Source: Azoarcus sp. DN11
GTDB lineage: Bacteria; Pseudomonadota; Gammaproteobacteria; Burkholderiales; Rhodocyclaceae
Assembly: GCF_003628555.1 (NCBI RefSeq)
Contig: NZ_CP021731.1
Location: 1,116,001-1,180,000, forward strand
Length of the DNA stretch: 64,000 nucleotides
Direction: 5' to 3'
The notes under the pieces are model-generated. The model made no database searches. It was not told the DNA's origin and saw nothing but the letters and a program-made list of their open reading frames with translations. The position numbers and the translations under genes are program-made. The first letter of the stretch is position 1; each line of letters starts with the position of its first letter. Shown one piece after another: positions 1 through 9,442 of the stretch.

Positions 1-135
1 GTTCGACGTGACCATCTCGCTCACCGCGACGCCCGCGCCGAGCTTCTTGCACAGCTGGCGGAAGGGGCGGTCGGTGACGCCGGCCATGGGGGCGACGAAG
101 AGGTTGTTGCGCAGGGTGAAACCGGCGTACTGCAT
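1..135 (-). CDS. dusB: tRNA-dihydrouridine synthase B, N-terminal fragment
   Basis: Only the first 45 codons lie in the window; the rest runs off the left edge. The protein starts MQYAGFTLRNNLFVAPMAGV and continues TDRPFRQLCKKLGAG, the FMN-barrel start typical of the Dus family, with the APMAGVTD motif. DusB reduces uridines in the D-loop of tRNA using FMN and NADPH. It is the last visible gene of a minus-strand series pepP-ubiH-dusB. The 123 bases between ubiH and dusB hold no gene. The B subtype is inferred from this start and is less certain than the family. Confidence 0.8.
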   Translation of the reverse strand, partial: MQYAGFTLRNNLFVAPMAGVTDRPFRQLCKKLGAGVAVSEMVTSN

Positions 136-258
136 GGGCGGGGGTGCGAAGCGGGGGAAAGTCCGGGATTTTACCCCATGCCGCGCCGGGCGAGCAGCGG
201 AATGCTCGCTTCGGGTGGCGACTGGTTCACGCCGGTGTGGTATCCGCGCCTGCGCTGG

Positions 259-1416
259 TCACGGCCAGGCGCGGGCACCAAACATCATGCGGCGGGCGAT
301 GAAGTGGCGCAGCGGCGGCAGCATGTCGAGCGCGAAGAGCGCGGCGCCGCGGGCGTGGTGCAGCGGCGCGAAGTTGTTGCTGAAGATGCGCACGAGGCTG
401 TCGGTGAAGTTGATCGCGCCGAAGCGGTCGAGGCGGCGGGCATCGCGGTAGGCCGCGAGCGTGCCGGCGAGGCCGGGGTCGCCGCCGTGGTCGAGCAGCG
501 CGCGCGCGAGCGCCCACACGTCGCGCAGCGCGAGATTGAAGCCCTGGCCGGCGACCGGGTGCAGGGTCTGGGCGGCATTGCCGAGCCACACGGTGCGCTG
601 GCCGACCGGGTCGCGCCGATAGCGCAGGCCGAGCGGGTAGCGCAGGCGTCCGGCGACGTGCGTGAGCCGGACCCGGCTGCCGAAATGCGCCTGCAGGCGT
701 TCGAGGTAGGCAGCTTCGGGCAGGGCGAGGAGTTCGGTCGCGCGCGCCGGGGAGGCGACGTGGACCAGCGCGTAGTCGTCGCGATGAGGGAGCAAGGCGA
801 TCGGGCCTTCGCTGGTGAAGCGCTCGAAGGCGGTGTCGTGGTGGCCGCCGGCGATGCCGATTCGGGCGATGAGCGCGTGCTGGGCGTAGTCGCGTTCGAT
901 GACGTCCGGCGCGCCGGCCTTCAGCCCGCCTTCGGCGCAGGCGACGAGGCGGGCGGTCGCGGTGGTGCCGTGGAGGGCGGTGCCCGGTCCGGCGAGGGTT
1001 GCGGTGACCGCGTCGCGGGCCGGACTCAGCGCGGCGATCTCGGTTTCGTCCATGACCGCGATGCCGGCGCGATCGACAGCGTCGCGCAGGGCGCCGGCCA
1101 GCGCCCCCGCCTGCAGGCCGTAGCCGAGCGCGGGCAGGCCGTAGTCGTCCGCTTCGAGCCGGGTGCGGCCGAGGCCGCCCTGCTGCGAGATGTGGATGTG
1201 GCGGATCGGGGTGGCGGGCAGGTCGTGCCACACGCCCAGGCGCTCCAGGGTCAGGCGCGAGCCGTGGGCGAGCGCGAGCACGCGCGGGTCGGCGGCGACA
1301 GCGTCGCGCGGACGGGTGTCGGCGAGCGTGACCGCGAGGCCGCTGTCCTTGAGCGCGAGGGCGAGCGACAGGCCGACCGGGCCGGCGCCGACGATCAGCA
1401 GGTCAGGCTGCGCCAT
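259..1416 (-). CDS. ubiH: UbiH-type FAD-dependent ubiquinone-biosynthesis hydroxylase
   Basis: A 385-residue flavoprotein monooxygenase of the UbiH/UbiF/VisC/COQ6 family, which hydroxylates the aromatic ring during ubiquinone synthesis at the inner face of the membrane. The N-terminus has the FAD dinucleotide motif GAGPVG (residues 10-15). The C-terminal half has WLGNAAQTLHPVAGQGFNLA, whose GNAAQTLHP form is characteristic of UbiH rather than of the GDAAH variants in UbiF/VisC. The length is normal. Its start codon lies inside the 3' end of pepP (14-base overlap), so the two are probably co-translated. The same pepP-ubiH pairing occurs in E. coli. Which ring position it hydroxylates cannot be read from sequence. 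Confidence 0.88.
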   Translation of the reverse strand: MAQPDLLIVGAGPVGLSLALALKDSGLAVTLADTRPRDAVAADPRVLALAHGSRLTLERLGVWHDLPATPIRHIHISQQGGLGRTRLEADDYGLPALGYGLQAGALAGALRDAVDRAGIAVMDETEIAALSPARDAVTATLAGPGTALHGTTATARLVACAEGGLKAGAPDVIERDYAQHALIARIGIAGGHHDTAFERFTSEGPIALLPHRDDYALVHVASPARATELLALPEAAYLERLQAHFGSRVRLTHVAGRLRYPLGLRYRRDPVGQRTVWLGNAAQTLHPVAGQGFNLALRDVWALARALLDHGGDPGLAGTLAAYRDARRLDRFGAINFTDSLVRIFSNNFAPLHHARGAALFALDMLPPLRHFIARRMMFGARAWP

Positions 1417-2767
1417 CGACCGCCTCGCGCATGACGTCTTCGATGTCGGCGACCGAGCGCGGCGCCGACTCGGTGAGGTACTCGCAGCCGGTGTCGGTGA
1501 CGAGCGCGTCGTCCTCGATGCGCACGCCGATGTTCCAGAACGCTTCCGGCACGCCTTCGGCGGGGCGGATGTAGCAGCCCGGCTCGACCGTGAGCACCAT
1601 GCCCGGCACCAGCGGACGCCAGTCGCCGCCGAGCTTGTATTCGCCGGCGTCGTGCACGTCGCGGCCGAGCCAGTGGCCGGTGCGGTGCATGTAGAAGCGC
1701 CGGTAATGGCCCTGCTCGATGACTTCGGCGAGGCTGCCGGAGAGGAGCTTGAGGTCGAGCATGCCCCGCGCGAGCACCTCGACGGCGGCGTCGTGCGGCA
1801 TGTTCCAGTGGGCGCCGGGACGGATCGTGGCCTTCGCGGCGGCCTGGGCGGCGAGCACGAGTTCGTAGATGTCGCGCTGCGGGCCGCTGAAGCGCCCGTT
1901 CACCGGGAAGGTGCGCGTGATGTCCGAGGCGTAGCCGTCGAGTTCGCAGCCCGCGTCGATCAGCAGCAGTTCGCCGTCTTCCATGCGGCGCTCGTTCTCG
2001 ATGTAGTGCAGCACGCAGGCGTTGGCGCCGCTCGCGACGATCGACGGGTAGGCCGGGGCCTGGCTGCCGGCGCGGCGGAAGTGATGGATCAGTTCCGCCT
2101 CGATCTCGTATTCGAAGCGGCCCGGGCGCGTCGCCGCCATCGCGCGGCGGTGGGCTTCGCCGGAGATCTCGCCGGCGCGGCGCATGATCGCGAGTTCCGA
2201 GGCGTCCTTGAGGATGCGCATCTCGTCGAGCTCGGCGCGCACGTCGCGGATCGCATGGGGCGGGATCGCGCCCGCGCGGGCATTGGCGCGCACGGTGTTG
2301 AGGGCGCGCAGCACGCAGGCGTCCCAGTCGTTGTCGTGGCCGAGGCTGCACCACAGCGCGGGCTGGCCGGCCATGAGATCGGGCAGGCGCTGGTCGAGGT
2401 CGCCGACGGTCCAGGTCTCGTCGAAGCCGAAGCGCGTGCGCGCGGCGTCGGGGCCGTGGCGATAGCCCTCCCAGATCTCCCGCTCCTCGTTCTTTTCGCG
2501 GCAGAAGAGGATCGACTTCGGCGTGTCGCCGGCGATCAGCACGACGACCGCCTCGGGTTCGCCGAAGCCGGTGAGGTAGTGGAAGTAGCTGTCGTAGCGG
2601 AACGGGTAGTGCGTGTCGCGGTTGCGCGCGTGTTCCGGGGCGGTCGGCACCACCGCGATGCCGCCGCCCAGCGCGTTCATGCGGGCGATCAGGCGCTCGC
2701 GGCGGGCGCGGAAGGGGGCGATGTCAAGCGTGAGGGGGGCGAACTTCGGGTCGAGGGGCGTGTTCAT
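1403..2767 (-). CDS. pepP: Xaa-Pro aminopeptidase (M24B)
   Basis: A 454-residue cytoplasmic dimetal aminopeptidase that removes an N-terminal residue preceding proline. It has an N-terminal AMP_N domain followed by a pita-bread M24 domain. The five metal ligands can be placed: Asp in LIDAGCELDG, Asp in SDITRTFPV, His in MHRTGHWLGRDVHDAG, Glu in LTVEPGCY and Glu in GVRIEDDAL. It starts 57 bases downstream of murU and its 3' end overlaps ubiH by 14 bases, so amgK-murU-pepP-ubiH may be one transcript. Confidence 0.93.
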   Translation of the reverse strand: MNTPLDPKFAPLTLDIAPFRARRERLIARMNALGGGIAVVPTAPEHARNRDTHYPFRYDSYFHYLTGFGEPEAVVVLIAGDTPKSILFCREKNEEREIWEGYRHGPDAARTRFGFDETWTVGDLDQRLPDLMAGQPALWCSLGHDNDWDACVLRALNTVRANARAGAIPPHAIRDVRAELDEMRILKDASELAIMRRAGEISGEAHRRAMAATRPGRFEYEIEAELIHHFRRAGSQAPAYPSIVASGANACVLHYIENERRMEDGELLLIDAGCELDGYASDITRTFPVNGRFSGPQRDIYELVLAAQAAAKATIRPGAHWNMPHDAAVEVLARGMLDLKLLSGSLAEVIEQGHYRRFYMHRTGHWLGRDVHDAGEYKLGGDWRPLVPGMVLTVEPGCYIRPAEGVPEAFWNIGVRIEDDALVTDTGCEYLTESAPRSVADIEDVMREAVDGAA

Positions 2768-2824
2768 CGGCAGATTATGGCATGTGGGCTGGTGTCGGAT
2801 TCGACCGGACCGGCCGGAGTGCGT

Positions 2825-3514
2825 TCAGCTGCGGATCCCGCGCAGCCGGACATCGAGTTCGGCGAGCCGCGCGGGGGTGCCGACGTCGAGCCAGTAGCCG
2901 GCGTGCAGGGCACCGCTCACGCGTCCGGCGTCCATCGCGTCGCGCAGCAGCGGCCCGAGCGCAGCGCCGCTGCCCGGGGTGATGCCGGCGAAGAGCGCGG
3001 GGTGGTAGGCGCCGATTCCGGAGAAGGTGAGGCGTGGTTCACCGTCGCGGAAGAGGCGGCCGTCCGCGAGATGGAAGTCGCCGGCCGGGTGGTGGTCGGG
3101 ATTGGGCACCATCAGCAGGTGGGCGAGGTCGCCGTCCGCCGAGAGCGTGACGGCCCGGTCGCGCAGGGGGGCGAGCGCGGCGTCGCAGAAGACGTCGCCG
3201 TTCACGACCAGGAAGGGGGCGTCGCCCAGCAGCGGCAGCGCCTGGCGGATGCCGCCGGCGGTCTCCAGCGCCTGGGCCTCGGGCGAGTAGCGGATGCGCA
3301 CGCCGAAAGTGCTGCCGTCGCCCAGCGCGGCCTCGATCATCGCGCCGAGGTGGGCGTGGTTGATCGCGATGTCGCTGAAGCCGGCGTCGCGCAGGCGCTC
3401 GATGTGCCAGACGATCAGCGGCTTGCCGCCCGCCTGCAGCAGCGGCTTGGGGCAGGTGTCCGTCAGCGGGCGCATGCGTTCGCCGCGCCCGGCGGCGAGG
3501 ATCATCGCACGCAT
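2825..3514 (-). CDS. murU: N-acetylmuramate-1-phosphate uridylyltransferase
   Basis: A 229-residue sugar-1-phosphate nucleotidyltransferase. It opens [19 protein letters not shown] with KP downstream, the nucleotide-binding signature, and has the metal-binding NGD in [11 protein letters not shown]. MurU converts MurNAc-1-phosphate to UDP-MurNAc in the peptidoglycan recycling route that bypasses de novo synthesis and MurA, the fosfomycin target. The specific call rests on context: its ATG shares one base with the stop of amgK (TGATG junction), and AmgK makes its substrate. A general NDP-sugar pyrophosphorylase would look the same in isolation. The open frame extends further upstream, but the AmgK overlap and the family N-terminus fix this start. 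Confidence 0.88.
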   Translation of the reverse strand: MRAMILAAGRGERMRPLTDTCPKPLLQAGGKPLIVWHIERLRDAGFSDIAINHAHLGAMIEAALGDGSTFGVRIRYSPEAQALETAGGIRQALPLLGDAPFLVVNGDVFCDAALAPLRDRAVTLSADGDLAHLLMVPNPDHHPAGDFHLADGRLFRDGEPRLTFSGIGAYHPALFAGITPGSGAALGPLLRDAMDAGRVSGALHAGYWLDVGTPARLAELDVRLRGIRS

Positions 3515-4518
3515 CAGAAGGTGTAGCCGACTTCGACCGGCTCGGGGTCGAGGCGGTCGAGCAGCTTCAGTAGCGGCCCGAGGTCGCGGTAGCGCTTGCA
3601 GGCGCGGCGCAGGTAATCCATCACCAGCGGCATGTCGGCGAGGTAGCCGTCCTTGCCGTCGCGGTGATAGAGGCGTGCGAAGATGCCCAGCACCTTGATG
3701 TGGCGCTGCACGCCCATCCACTCGTAGTCGCGGTGGAAGTCGGAGAAGTCGGCGCGCACGGGCAGGCCGAGCTGGCGCGCCGCTTCCCAGTAGCGCGCGA
3801 GCATGTCGAGGGTGAACTCCTCGTCCCAGTGGATGTAGGCGTCCTTGAAGAGGGAGGCAAGGTCGTAGGTGAGCGGGCCGTAGACGGCGTCCTGGAAGTC
3901 GATGATGCCGGGATTGGCCTGATCGGGGAGGTACATCAGGTTGCGCGAATGGTAGTCGCGGTGCACGAACACCTGCGGCTCGGCGAGGTTCACTTCCAGG
4001 ATGCGGTCGAAGGTGTCCATCAGCGTGACGCGCTGGCGGTCGTCGAGGGTGACGCCCTTGTGGCGCCCGATGTACCACTCGGGGAACAGCATCAGCTCGC
4101 GCAGCAGCAGTTCGCGCGAGTATTCGGGCAGGACCCCGGGCCGGCTCGCGCGCTGGATCGCGATCAGCGCGCCGAGCGCGTCGGCATACAGGTGGGGGGC
4201 GTTGTCCTTGGTCAGCGCCGCGAGGTAGGTCTTGCTGCCGAGGTCCGAGAGCAGCAGGAAGCCCAGGTCGAGGTCCTGCGCGAGCACTTCCGGGACGTGC
4301 GCGCCGGCCGCGCGGAACAGCTCCTCGACCTTCAGCCAGGGGCGGCAGTCCTCGCGTTCGGGCGGGGCGTCCATGACGATGCGGCTGGCGCTGCCGTCGG
4401 CGAAGTTTACGCGGAAGTAGCGGCGAAAACTGGCGTCGGCCGATGCCGGAGTCAGCTCGAAGGCCTTGCCGGACAGTTGCGTGGTCAGCCAGTCGTTCAG
4501 TTGGGCGAGTCTTTGCAC
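3514..4518 (-). CDS. amgK: Anomeric N-acetylmuramate/N-acetylglucosamine kinase
   Basis: A 334-residue protein of the aminoglycoside-phosphotransferase fold. The catalytic loop is [14 protein letters not shown] (HxDxxxxN) and the metal-binding DFQ is in [11 protein letters not shown]. AmgK phosphorylates the anomeric hydroxyl of MurNAc and GlcNAc recovered from wall turnover, and MurU then adds UMP. The one-base overlap with murU supports this over antibiotic resistance. It is divergent from lptD across a 115-base gap containing a TAAAAT box at 4542-4547 that could be an lptD -10. The same amgK-murU/lptD neighbourhood is known in Pseudomonas and other betaproteobacteria. Confidence 0.88.
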   Translation of the reverse strand: MQRLAQLNDWLTTQLSGKAFELTPASADASFRRYFRVNFADGSASRIVMDAPPEREDCRPWLKVEELFRAAGAHVPEVLAQDLDLGFLLLSDLGSKTYLAALTKDNAPHLYADALGALIAIQRASRPGVLPEYSRELLLRELMLFPEWYIGRHKGVTLDDRQRVTLMDTFDRILEVNLAEPQVFVHRDYHSRNLMYLPDQANPGIIDFQDAVYGPLTYDLASLFKDAYIHWDEEFTLDMLARYWEAARQLGLPVRADFSDFHRDYEWMGVQRHIKVLGIFARLYHRDGKDGYLADMPLVMDYLRRACKRYRDLGPLLKLLDRLDPEPVEVGYTF

Positions 4519-4633
4519 CGGGTTCTCCGCGACGCTTCGTGTAAAATCCGCGAGTTTATCAAAAGGCCGCGACCGTGCCGGGCACGGGCTGTCGGCGATG
4601 GAATCCAGGATTGGGGAAAGCGCTTTGCGCGAT

Positions 4634-7084
4634 ATGCGATTGAGGACCCAGCTGCGGGCGATCCCGCTGCTGCTGTGCTGTTTCTCGGGCTCCGCCCTGG
4701 CGGCCGGGTTGCCGCCGCTGGTCGTGTCGCCGGATCTCGTGGGCGGCGGTACGCCGCGTGCGCCGGCTCAACCGGCTCCGGTCGGGGCGCGGCAGGAGCC
4801 GTTGGCCCAGTCCGCTGGGCCAGCGGCAGGAACCCCGCCGGCCACGCCGGCGAAGACGCTTGGCGCGACTCCCGCACCGGCTGGGGCGCAGGCGCCCGCT
4901 GCCGCGGCGCCCGGGCAGGCGGCTTCCGCGCTGCCCGAGGGCGCGACCGAAGTGCGCGCCCTGCGCATCCGGGGTACGCGCTCCGTGGAGATGCTCGCCG
5001 AGGGCGAGGCCGAGCTGCAGCGCGACGACCTGCTGCTTTTCGCGGACAAGCTGACTTATCGCGAGCTGGATGACGAGGCCCATGCCGTCGGTAACGTGCG
5101 CCTCCTGCGCGGAGAGGACACCATGAGCGGACCGGAGGCGCGGCTCAAGCTCTCGGAGCGCGTCGGGTCCTTCGATTCGCCGACCTACCGCATCAAGAGC
5201 CTGTCGCCCGAGCCGGTGCAGCCCGGCGAGACGCCGCGCGAGGTTTCGGGAGGCGGCTCGGCCGACATACTGTACTTCGAAGGCGAGAACCAGTACCGCT
5301 TGAAGAATGCGACCTGGTCGACCTGCGAGGCGAGCGATCCGGCCTGGTACCTGAAGGCGAACGACCTGCAGCTCGATTACGACCGCGGGCTTGGCACCGC
5401 CCAGAATGCCACGCTCATGTTCAAGGACACGCCGATGCTGTGGTGGCCGTGGGCCGAGTTCCCGCTCGTCGGCCAGCGCCAGTCGGGTTTCCTCGCGCCC
5501 ACCTTCGGCTTGTCGAACAAGGTCGGTTTCGACCTTTCGGCGCCGTACTACTGGAACATCGCGCCGAACTACGACGCGACAATCGTTCCGCGCATCATGG
5601 GCCGTCGCGGGGCGCAGCTCACGACCGAGTTCCGTTACCTCACGCCGACGCAGAACGGCCAGGCGCGCGTCGAGTACATGCCCACCGACAGCCTCACGGG
5701 CGGGTCGCGTGCGCTGGGATCTTTCCAGCACCAGCAGGTCATCGCGCCCGGCCTGTCCGCGGCGATCGACTGGAATGGTGTTTCGGACAAGAAGTATTTC
5801 GAGGACCTGAGCTCGCGCGTCACCCTCGCCTCGCGCGTGAACCTGCTGCGCCAAGGCACGCTGAGTTACGCCACCAGCGACTGGTGGAGCGCGTCTGCGA
5901 CGGTGCAGGGCTACCAGTCCCTGGCGGGCGGCCAACTCTATCGCCGCCTGCCGCAGCTGCTGCTGAACGCCAACCGCGGGGAATTGTTCGGCGGTTCGGC
6001 CTTCGCGTTCCGCGGCGAGTACGTGCAATTCGTGCACCCCGACGCGAACGTTCCCGAGGGCGGCCGCTTCACGCTTTACCCCCAGATCTCGCTGCCCTTC
6101 GAGCGCGCCGGCTACTACGTCACGCCCAAGCTCGGCGTGCACTACACGCGCTACGACCTCGACCGCGACCTCGCCGGCAACAGCCGCACGCTCACCCGTT
6201 CGGTGCCGATCTTCTCCGTCGACAGCGGCATGATGTTCGAACGCGACACGGATCTCTTCGGGCGCAACCTGCTGCAGACGCTCGAACCGCGCCTGTTCTA
6301 TGTCAACACCCCGTTCCGCGACCAGACCGAGATCCCGGTGTTCGATACGTCGCGCTACGATTTCGGTCTCGCGCAGATCTTCTCCGAGAACCAGTATTCC
6401 GGTGGCGACCGCATCGCCGACGCGAACCAGATCACGGCGGCGGTGACCTCGCGCCTGATCGACCCCGGCAGCGGTGCCGAGCGCATGCGCGCAACCGTAG
6501 GCCAGCGCTTCTTCTTCGAAGACCAGCGCGTGACCCTGCCCGGCGAGGTGCCGCGCACCGGGCGGCGTGCCGACATGCTGGGCCTGTTCAGCGGTTACGT
6601 GATGCAGAAGACCTGGCTCGATTCGCTCGTGCAGTACAACCCGCGCGACGGCCAGACCGAGCGCTTCAACCTCGGCGTGCGCTACCAGCCGGAATTCGCG
6701 AAAGCGCTGAACCTGTCCTACCGCTATTCGCGCGGCCGGCTCGCGGACGAGAGCGACAGGATCCAGGATGTCTCCGTGTCCGGCCAGTGGCCGCTGGGCG
6801 GCGGATGGTACGGCGTGGGCCGCATGACGCGTTCGCTGAAGGAAGACCGCATTACCGAGGCGCTCGCGGGCCTCGAGTACAACGGCGGCTGCTGGGTGGT
6901 TCGCACCGTGATGCACCGCTTCGCCACCAACGCGCAACACGTGACGCAGGCGATGTTCGTGCAGCTCGAACTGAACGACCTCACGGCCATCGGCTCCAAT
7001 CCGCTCACGCTGCTCAAGCGCAGCGTCGCCGGTTATGGGAAGATCAACGATCCCGTCGCCAACCGCGTGTTCGGCGCCGAATGA
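4634..7084 (+). CDS. lptD: LPS-assembly outer-membrane protein LptD
   Basis: An 816-residue outer-membrane beta-barrel that, with LptE, inserts lipopolysaccharide into the outer leaflet. The chosen ATG gives a good signal peptide (MRLRTQLRAIPLLLCCFSGS, cleavage after ALAA). An in-frame ATG at 4598 would put charged residues ahead of it. Residues about 25-100 are a Pro/Ala/Gly-rich linker. An OstA/LptA-like jelly-roll domain follows (EVRALRIRGTRSVEMLAEGE onward), then the barrel with many aromatic alternating strands ending GKINDPVANRVFGAE. A CEASD motif and a late GGCW cysteine may form the disulfide LptD needs. It heads lptD-surA-pdxA-rsmA, as in E. coli; SurA is the chaperone for LptD folding. 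Confidence 0.95.
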   Translation: MRLRTQLRAIPLLLCCFSGSALAAGLPPLVVSPDLVGGGTPRAPAQPAPVGARQEPLAQSAGPAAGTPPATPAKTLGATPAPAGAQAPAAAAPGQAASALPEGATEVRALRIRGTRSVEMLAEGEAELQRDDLLLFADKLTYRELDDEAHAVGNVRLLRGEDTMSGPEARLKLSERVGSFDSPTYRIKSLSPEPVQPGETPREVSGGGSADILYFEGENQYRLKNATWSTCEASDPAWYLKANDLQLDYDRGLGTAQNATLMFKDTPMLWWPWAEFPLVGQRQSGFLAPTFGLSNKVGFDLSAPYYWNIAPNYDATIVPRIMGRRGAQLTTEFRYLTPTQNGQARVEYMPTDSLTGGSRALGSFQHQQVIAPGLSAAIDWNGVSDKKYFEDLSSRVTLASRVNLLRQGTLSYATSDWWSASATVQGYQSLAGGQLYRRLPQLLLNANRGELFGGSAFAFRGEYVQFVHPDANVPEGGRFTLYPQISLPFERAGYYVTPKLGVHYTRYDLDRDLAGNSRTLTRSVPIFSVDSGMMFERDTDLFGRNLLQTLEPRLFYVNTPFRDQTEIPVFDTSRYDFGLAQIFSENQYSGGDRIADANQITAAVTSRLIDPGSGAERMRATVGQRFFFEDQRVTLPGEVPRTGRRADMLGLFSGYVMQKTWLDSLVQYNPRDGQTERFNLGVRYQPEFAKALNLSYRYSRGRLADESDRIQDVSVSGQWPLGGGWYGVGRMTRSLKEDRITEALAGLEYNGGCWVVRTVMHRFATNAQHVTQAMFVQLELNDLTAIGSNPLTLLKRSVAGYGKINDPVANRVFGAE

Positions 7085-7118
7085 GTCTTACGCAGCCCCC
7101 ATTCATACCTCTACTACC

Positions 7119-8438
7119 ATGATCCGAATTCCCTCGCGTCCGTGCCTTGCCCTGATTCTCGGCCTTGCCGGCGCTTCCGCGCTGTTTCCCGCGCATGCGG
7201 CGGCGTCGCGTGCGGTCGAGGTCGACCGCATCGTCGCAGTGGTCAATAACGAGGTCATCACGACCCTGGAACTGCGCGAGCGCGTCCAGCAGGCGCAGCG
7301 CCAGCTCGCCCGACAGGGCACGGCGCAGCCGCCGGCCGACGTGTTCGAGCGCCAGGTGCTCGAGCGGCTCGTGCTCGAGCGCGCGCAGACGCAGCTTGCG
7401 GCGGAGACCTCGCTCAAGGTCGACGATGCGACGCTGGATCGGGCGATCGGCCGCATCGCCGAGAACAACCGCATGAGCATGACCGACCTGCGCCTCGCGC
7501 TGGAGAAGGACGGCATCACGTGGAACCGCTTCCGCGACCAGATCCGCTCCGAGATCCTGCTCACCCGCCTGCGCGAGCGCGAAGTCGACAGCCGCATCGT
7601 TGTGACCGACGCGGAGATCGAGAACTTCCTCGCGAACAACGCCGATGCGCTGTCCGGCGAGGAGTTCCATGTCGCGCATATCCTCGTGCGCGTGCCTGAC
7701 GGCGCGTCGATGCAGCAGCAGTCGGAACGGCTCGCGCGGGCCGAAAGCGTCGTCGAGCGCCTGCGGGCGGGCGAGGATTTCGGGCGTCTCGCGGCGTCCT
7801 ATTCCGACGCGCCCGACGGGCTGAACGGCGGCGATCTCGGCTGGCGCGGCCGCGACCGGCTGCCCACGCTGTTCGCCGATACCGTGCGCCAGATGCAGCC
7901 GGGCGAGGTGTCGAAGATCATGCGCAGTCCCGCCGGCCTGCACATCGTCAAGCTCGTCGAGAAACGCGGCGGCGCGGCCGCGGGGGCACAGCAGATGCAG
8001 CAGACGCATGCGCGCCATATCCTGATCCGCACGTCCGAGATCGTGTCGGACGCCGACGCCGAGAGCCGCCTGAACGGCCTGCGCGAGCGTGTCGTCAATG
8101 GCGCGAGCTTTGCCGAACTGGCGAAGGCGAACTCCGCCGACCTGTCTGCCGCCAAGGGTGGCGACCTCGGCTGGGTCAATCCGGGCGACACGGTCCCCGA
8201 GTTCGAGCGCGCGATGGATGCGCTCAAGCCCGGCGAGGTGAGCGCGCCGGTCAAATCGCCCTTCGGCTGGCATCTCATCCAGGTCGAGGAGCGCCGCATG
8301 CAGGACGTCACCGACGAGCGCAAGCGCGCCGCCGCGCGCAACGCGCTGCGCGAGCGCAAGGCCGACGAGGCGTTCGAGGAATGGCTGCGCCAGCTGCGCG
8401 ACCGGACCTACGTCGAATACCATCTGGACAAGGAGTAA
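7119..8438 (+). CDS. surA: Periplasmic peptidyl-prolyl isomerase and chaperone SurA
   Basis: A 439-residue periplasmic foldase for outer-membrane proteins. A signal peptide (MIRIPSRPCLALILGLAGAS, cleavage near AHAAA) is followed by the SurA N-terminal chaperone domain (VEVDRIVAVVNNEVITTLEL). Two parvulin domains come next: the first around FHVAHILVRVPDGAS through HIVKLVEKRG, the second around THARHILIRTSEIVSD through WHLIQVEERR. The C-terminal helix completes the chaperone core. The start sits 34 bases after lptD; upstream in-frame codons would precede the signal peptide and are rejected. Confidence 0.95.
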   Translation: MIRIPSRPCLALILGLAGASALFPAHAAASRAVEVDRIVAVVNNEVITTLELRERVQQAQRQLARQGTAQPPADVFERQVLERLVLERAQTQLAAETSLKVDDATLDRAIGRIAENNRMSMTDLRLALEKDGITWNRFRDQIRSEILLTRLREREVDSRIVVTDAEIENFLANNADALSGEEFHVAHILVRVPDGASMQQQSERLARAESVVERLRAGEDFGRLAASYSDAPDGLNGGDLGWRGRDRLPTLFADTVRQMQPGEVSKIMRSPAGLHIVKLVEKRGGAAAGAQQMQQTHARHILIRTSEIVSDADAESRLNGLRERVVNGASFAELAKANSADLSAAKGGDLGWVNPGDTVPEFERAMDALKPGEVSAPVKSPFGWHLIQVEERRMQDVTDERKRAAARNALRERKADEAFEEWLRQLRDRTYVEYHLDKE

Positions 8439-8444
8439 GCCCGC

Positions 8445-9428
8445 GTGCCGGGAGGGCCTGCAGGGTTGCCCATCCTCGCCGTCACGAGCGGCGAGCCGGC
8501 CGGCGTAGGGCCGGAGCTGTGCGCGCGCCTGGCGGGGCGCAACTGGCCCGCGCGCACGGTCGTCCTGGGCGACATCGGGCTGATCCGCGCGCGCGCCGGC
8601 GACGTCGAAGTCGTGCCCTTCGAGCCCGCGCGCGATGCGGCACCGGCCGGTGCGCTCGAAGTGCTGCACCTGCCCTTGGCGATGCCGGCGCAGGCAGGCG
8701 TGCTCGACAAGGCAAATGCCGCCTACGTGCTTGCGCTGCTCGATCGCGCGCTGGCGGGCTGCCGTAGCGGGGAATTCGCCGGCATGGTGACGGCCCCCGT
8801 GCACAAGGGCGTGATCAACGACGCGGGCGTGCCGTTCAGCGGCCATACCGAATATCTCGCCGAACACACCGGCACGCCGCTGGTGGTGATGATGCTGGTC
8901 GGCGGCAGCATGCGGGTCGCGCTCGCGACGACGCACCTGCCGCTCGCCGCGGTGCCGGGGGCGATCACGCGCGCGCTGCTGGAGGCGACGCTGCGCATCC
9001 TGCACGGCGATCTGCTGCGGCACTTCGGGCTGGCGGCGCCGCGCATCCTCGTCGCCGGGCTGAATCCGCATGCGGGCGAGGGCGGCCACATGGGGCGCGA
9101 GGAGATCGAGGTGATCGCGCCGGTGCTGGAGAAGCTGCGCGCCGAGGGCATGCGGCTCGCCGGGCCGCTGCCCGCCGACACGCTGTTCGTGCCGCATACG
9201 CTGGAGCAGGGCGACGCGGTGCTGGCGATGTACCACGACCAGGGCCTGCCGGTGCTCAAGCATGCGAGCTTCGGCGGCGGCGTGAACGTGACGCTGGGGC
9301 TGCCGATCATCCGTACCTCGGTGGATCACGGCACGGCGCTGGACCTGGCGGGGACGGGCAAGGCCGATCCCGGGAGCCTGTTCGCAGCGGTCGAACTGGC
9401 GATTGCGATGGCGGCCGCGCGCGCCTGA
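8445..9428 (+). CDS. pdxA: 4-hydroxythreonine-4-phosphate dehydrogenase
   Basis: A 327-residue NAD-dependent enzyme of the DXP-dependent pyridoxal 5'-phosphate pathway that oxidises 4-phosphohydroxy-L-threonine. It starts with GTG six bases after surA stops. Family motifs are [14 protein letters not shown] at the N-terminus, the substrate and metal segment [11 protein letters not shown], a metal-ligand histidine in [16 protein letters not shown], and [12 protein letters not shown] near the end. The length fits PdxA, and the lptD-surA-pdxA-rsmA order matches E. coli. Confidence 0.94.
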   Translation: MPGGPAGLPILAVTSGEPAGVGPELCARLAGRNWPARTVVLGDIGLIRARAGDVEVVPFEPARDAAPAGALEVLHLPLAMPAQAGVLDKANAAYVLALLDRALAGCRSGEFAGMVTAPVHKGVINDAGVPFSGHTEYLAEHTGTPLVVMMLVGGSMRVALATTHLPLAAVPGAITRALLEATLRILHGDLLRHFGLAAPRILVAGLNPHAGEGGHMGREEIEVIAPVLEKLRAEGMRLAGPLPADTLFVPHTLEQGDAVLAMYHDQGLPVLKHASFGGGVNVTLGLPIIRTSVDHGTALDLAGTGKADPGSLFAAVELAIAMAAARA

Positions 9429-9442
9429 TTCGAGAGATTCCG

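Noticed and set aside
3514..4518. Aminoglycoside resistance phosphotransferase
   Set aside because: The translational coupling to murU and the location beside lptD indicate the cell-wall sugar kinase AmgK.
1163..5073. Long plus-strand frames across pepP, murU and amgK
   Set aside because: Antisense shadows of genes with clear motifs.
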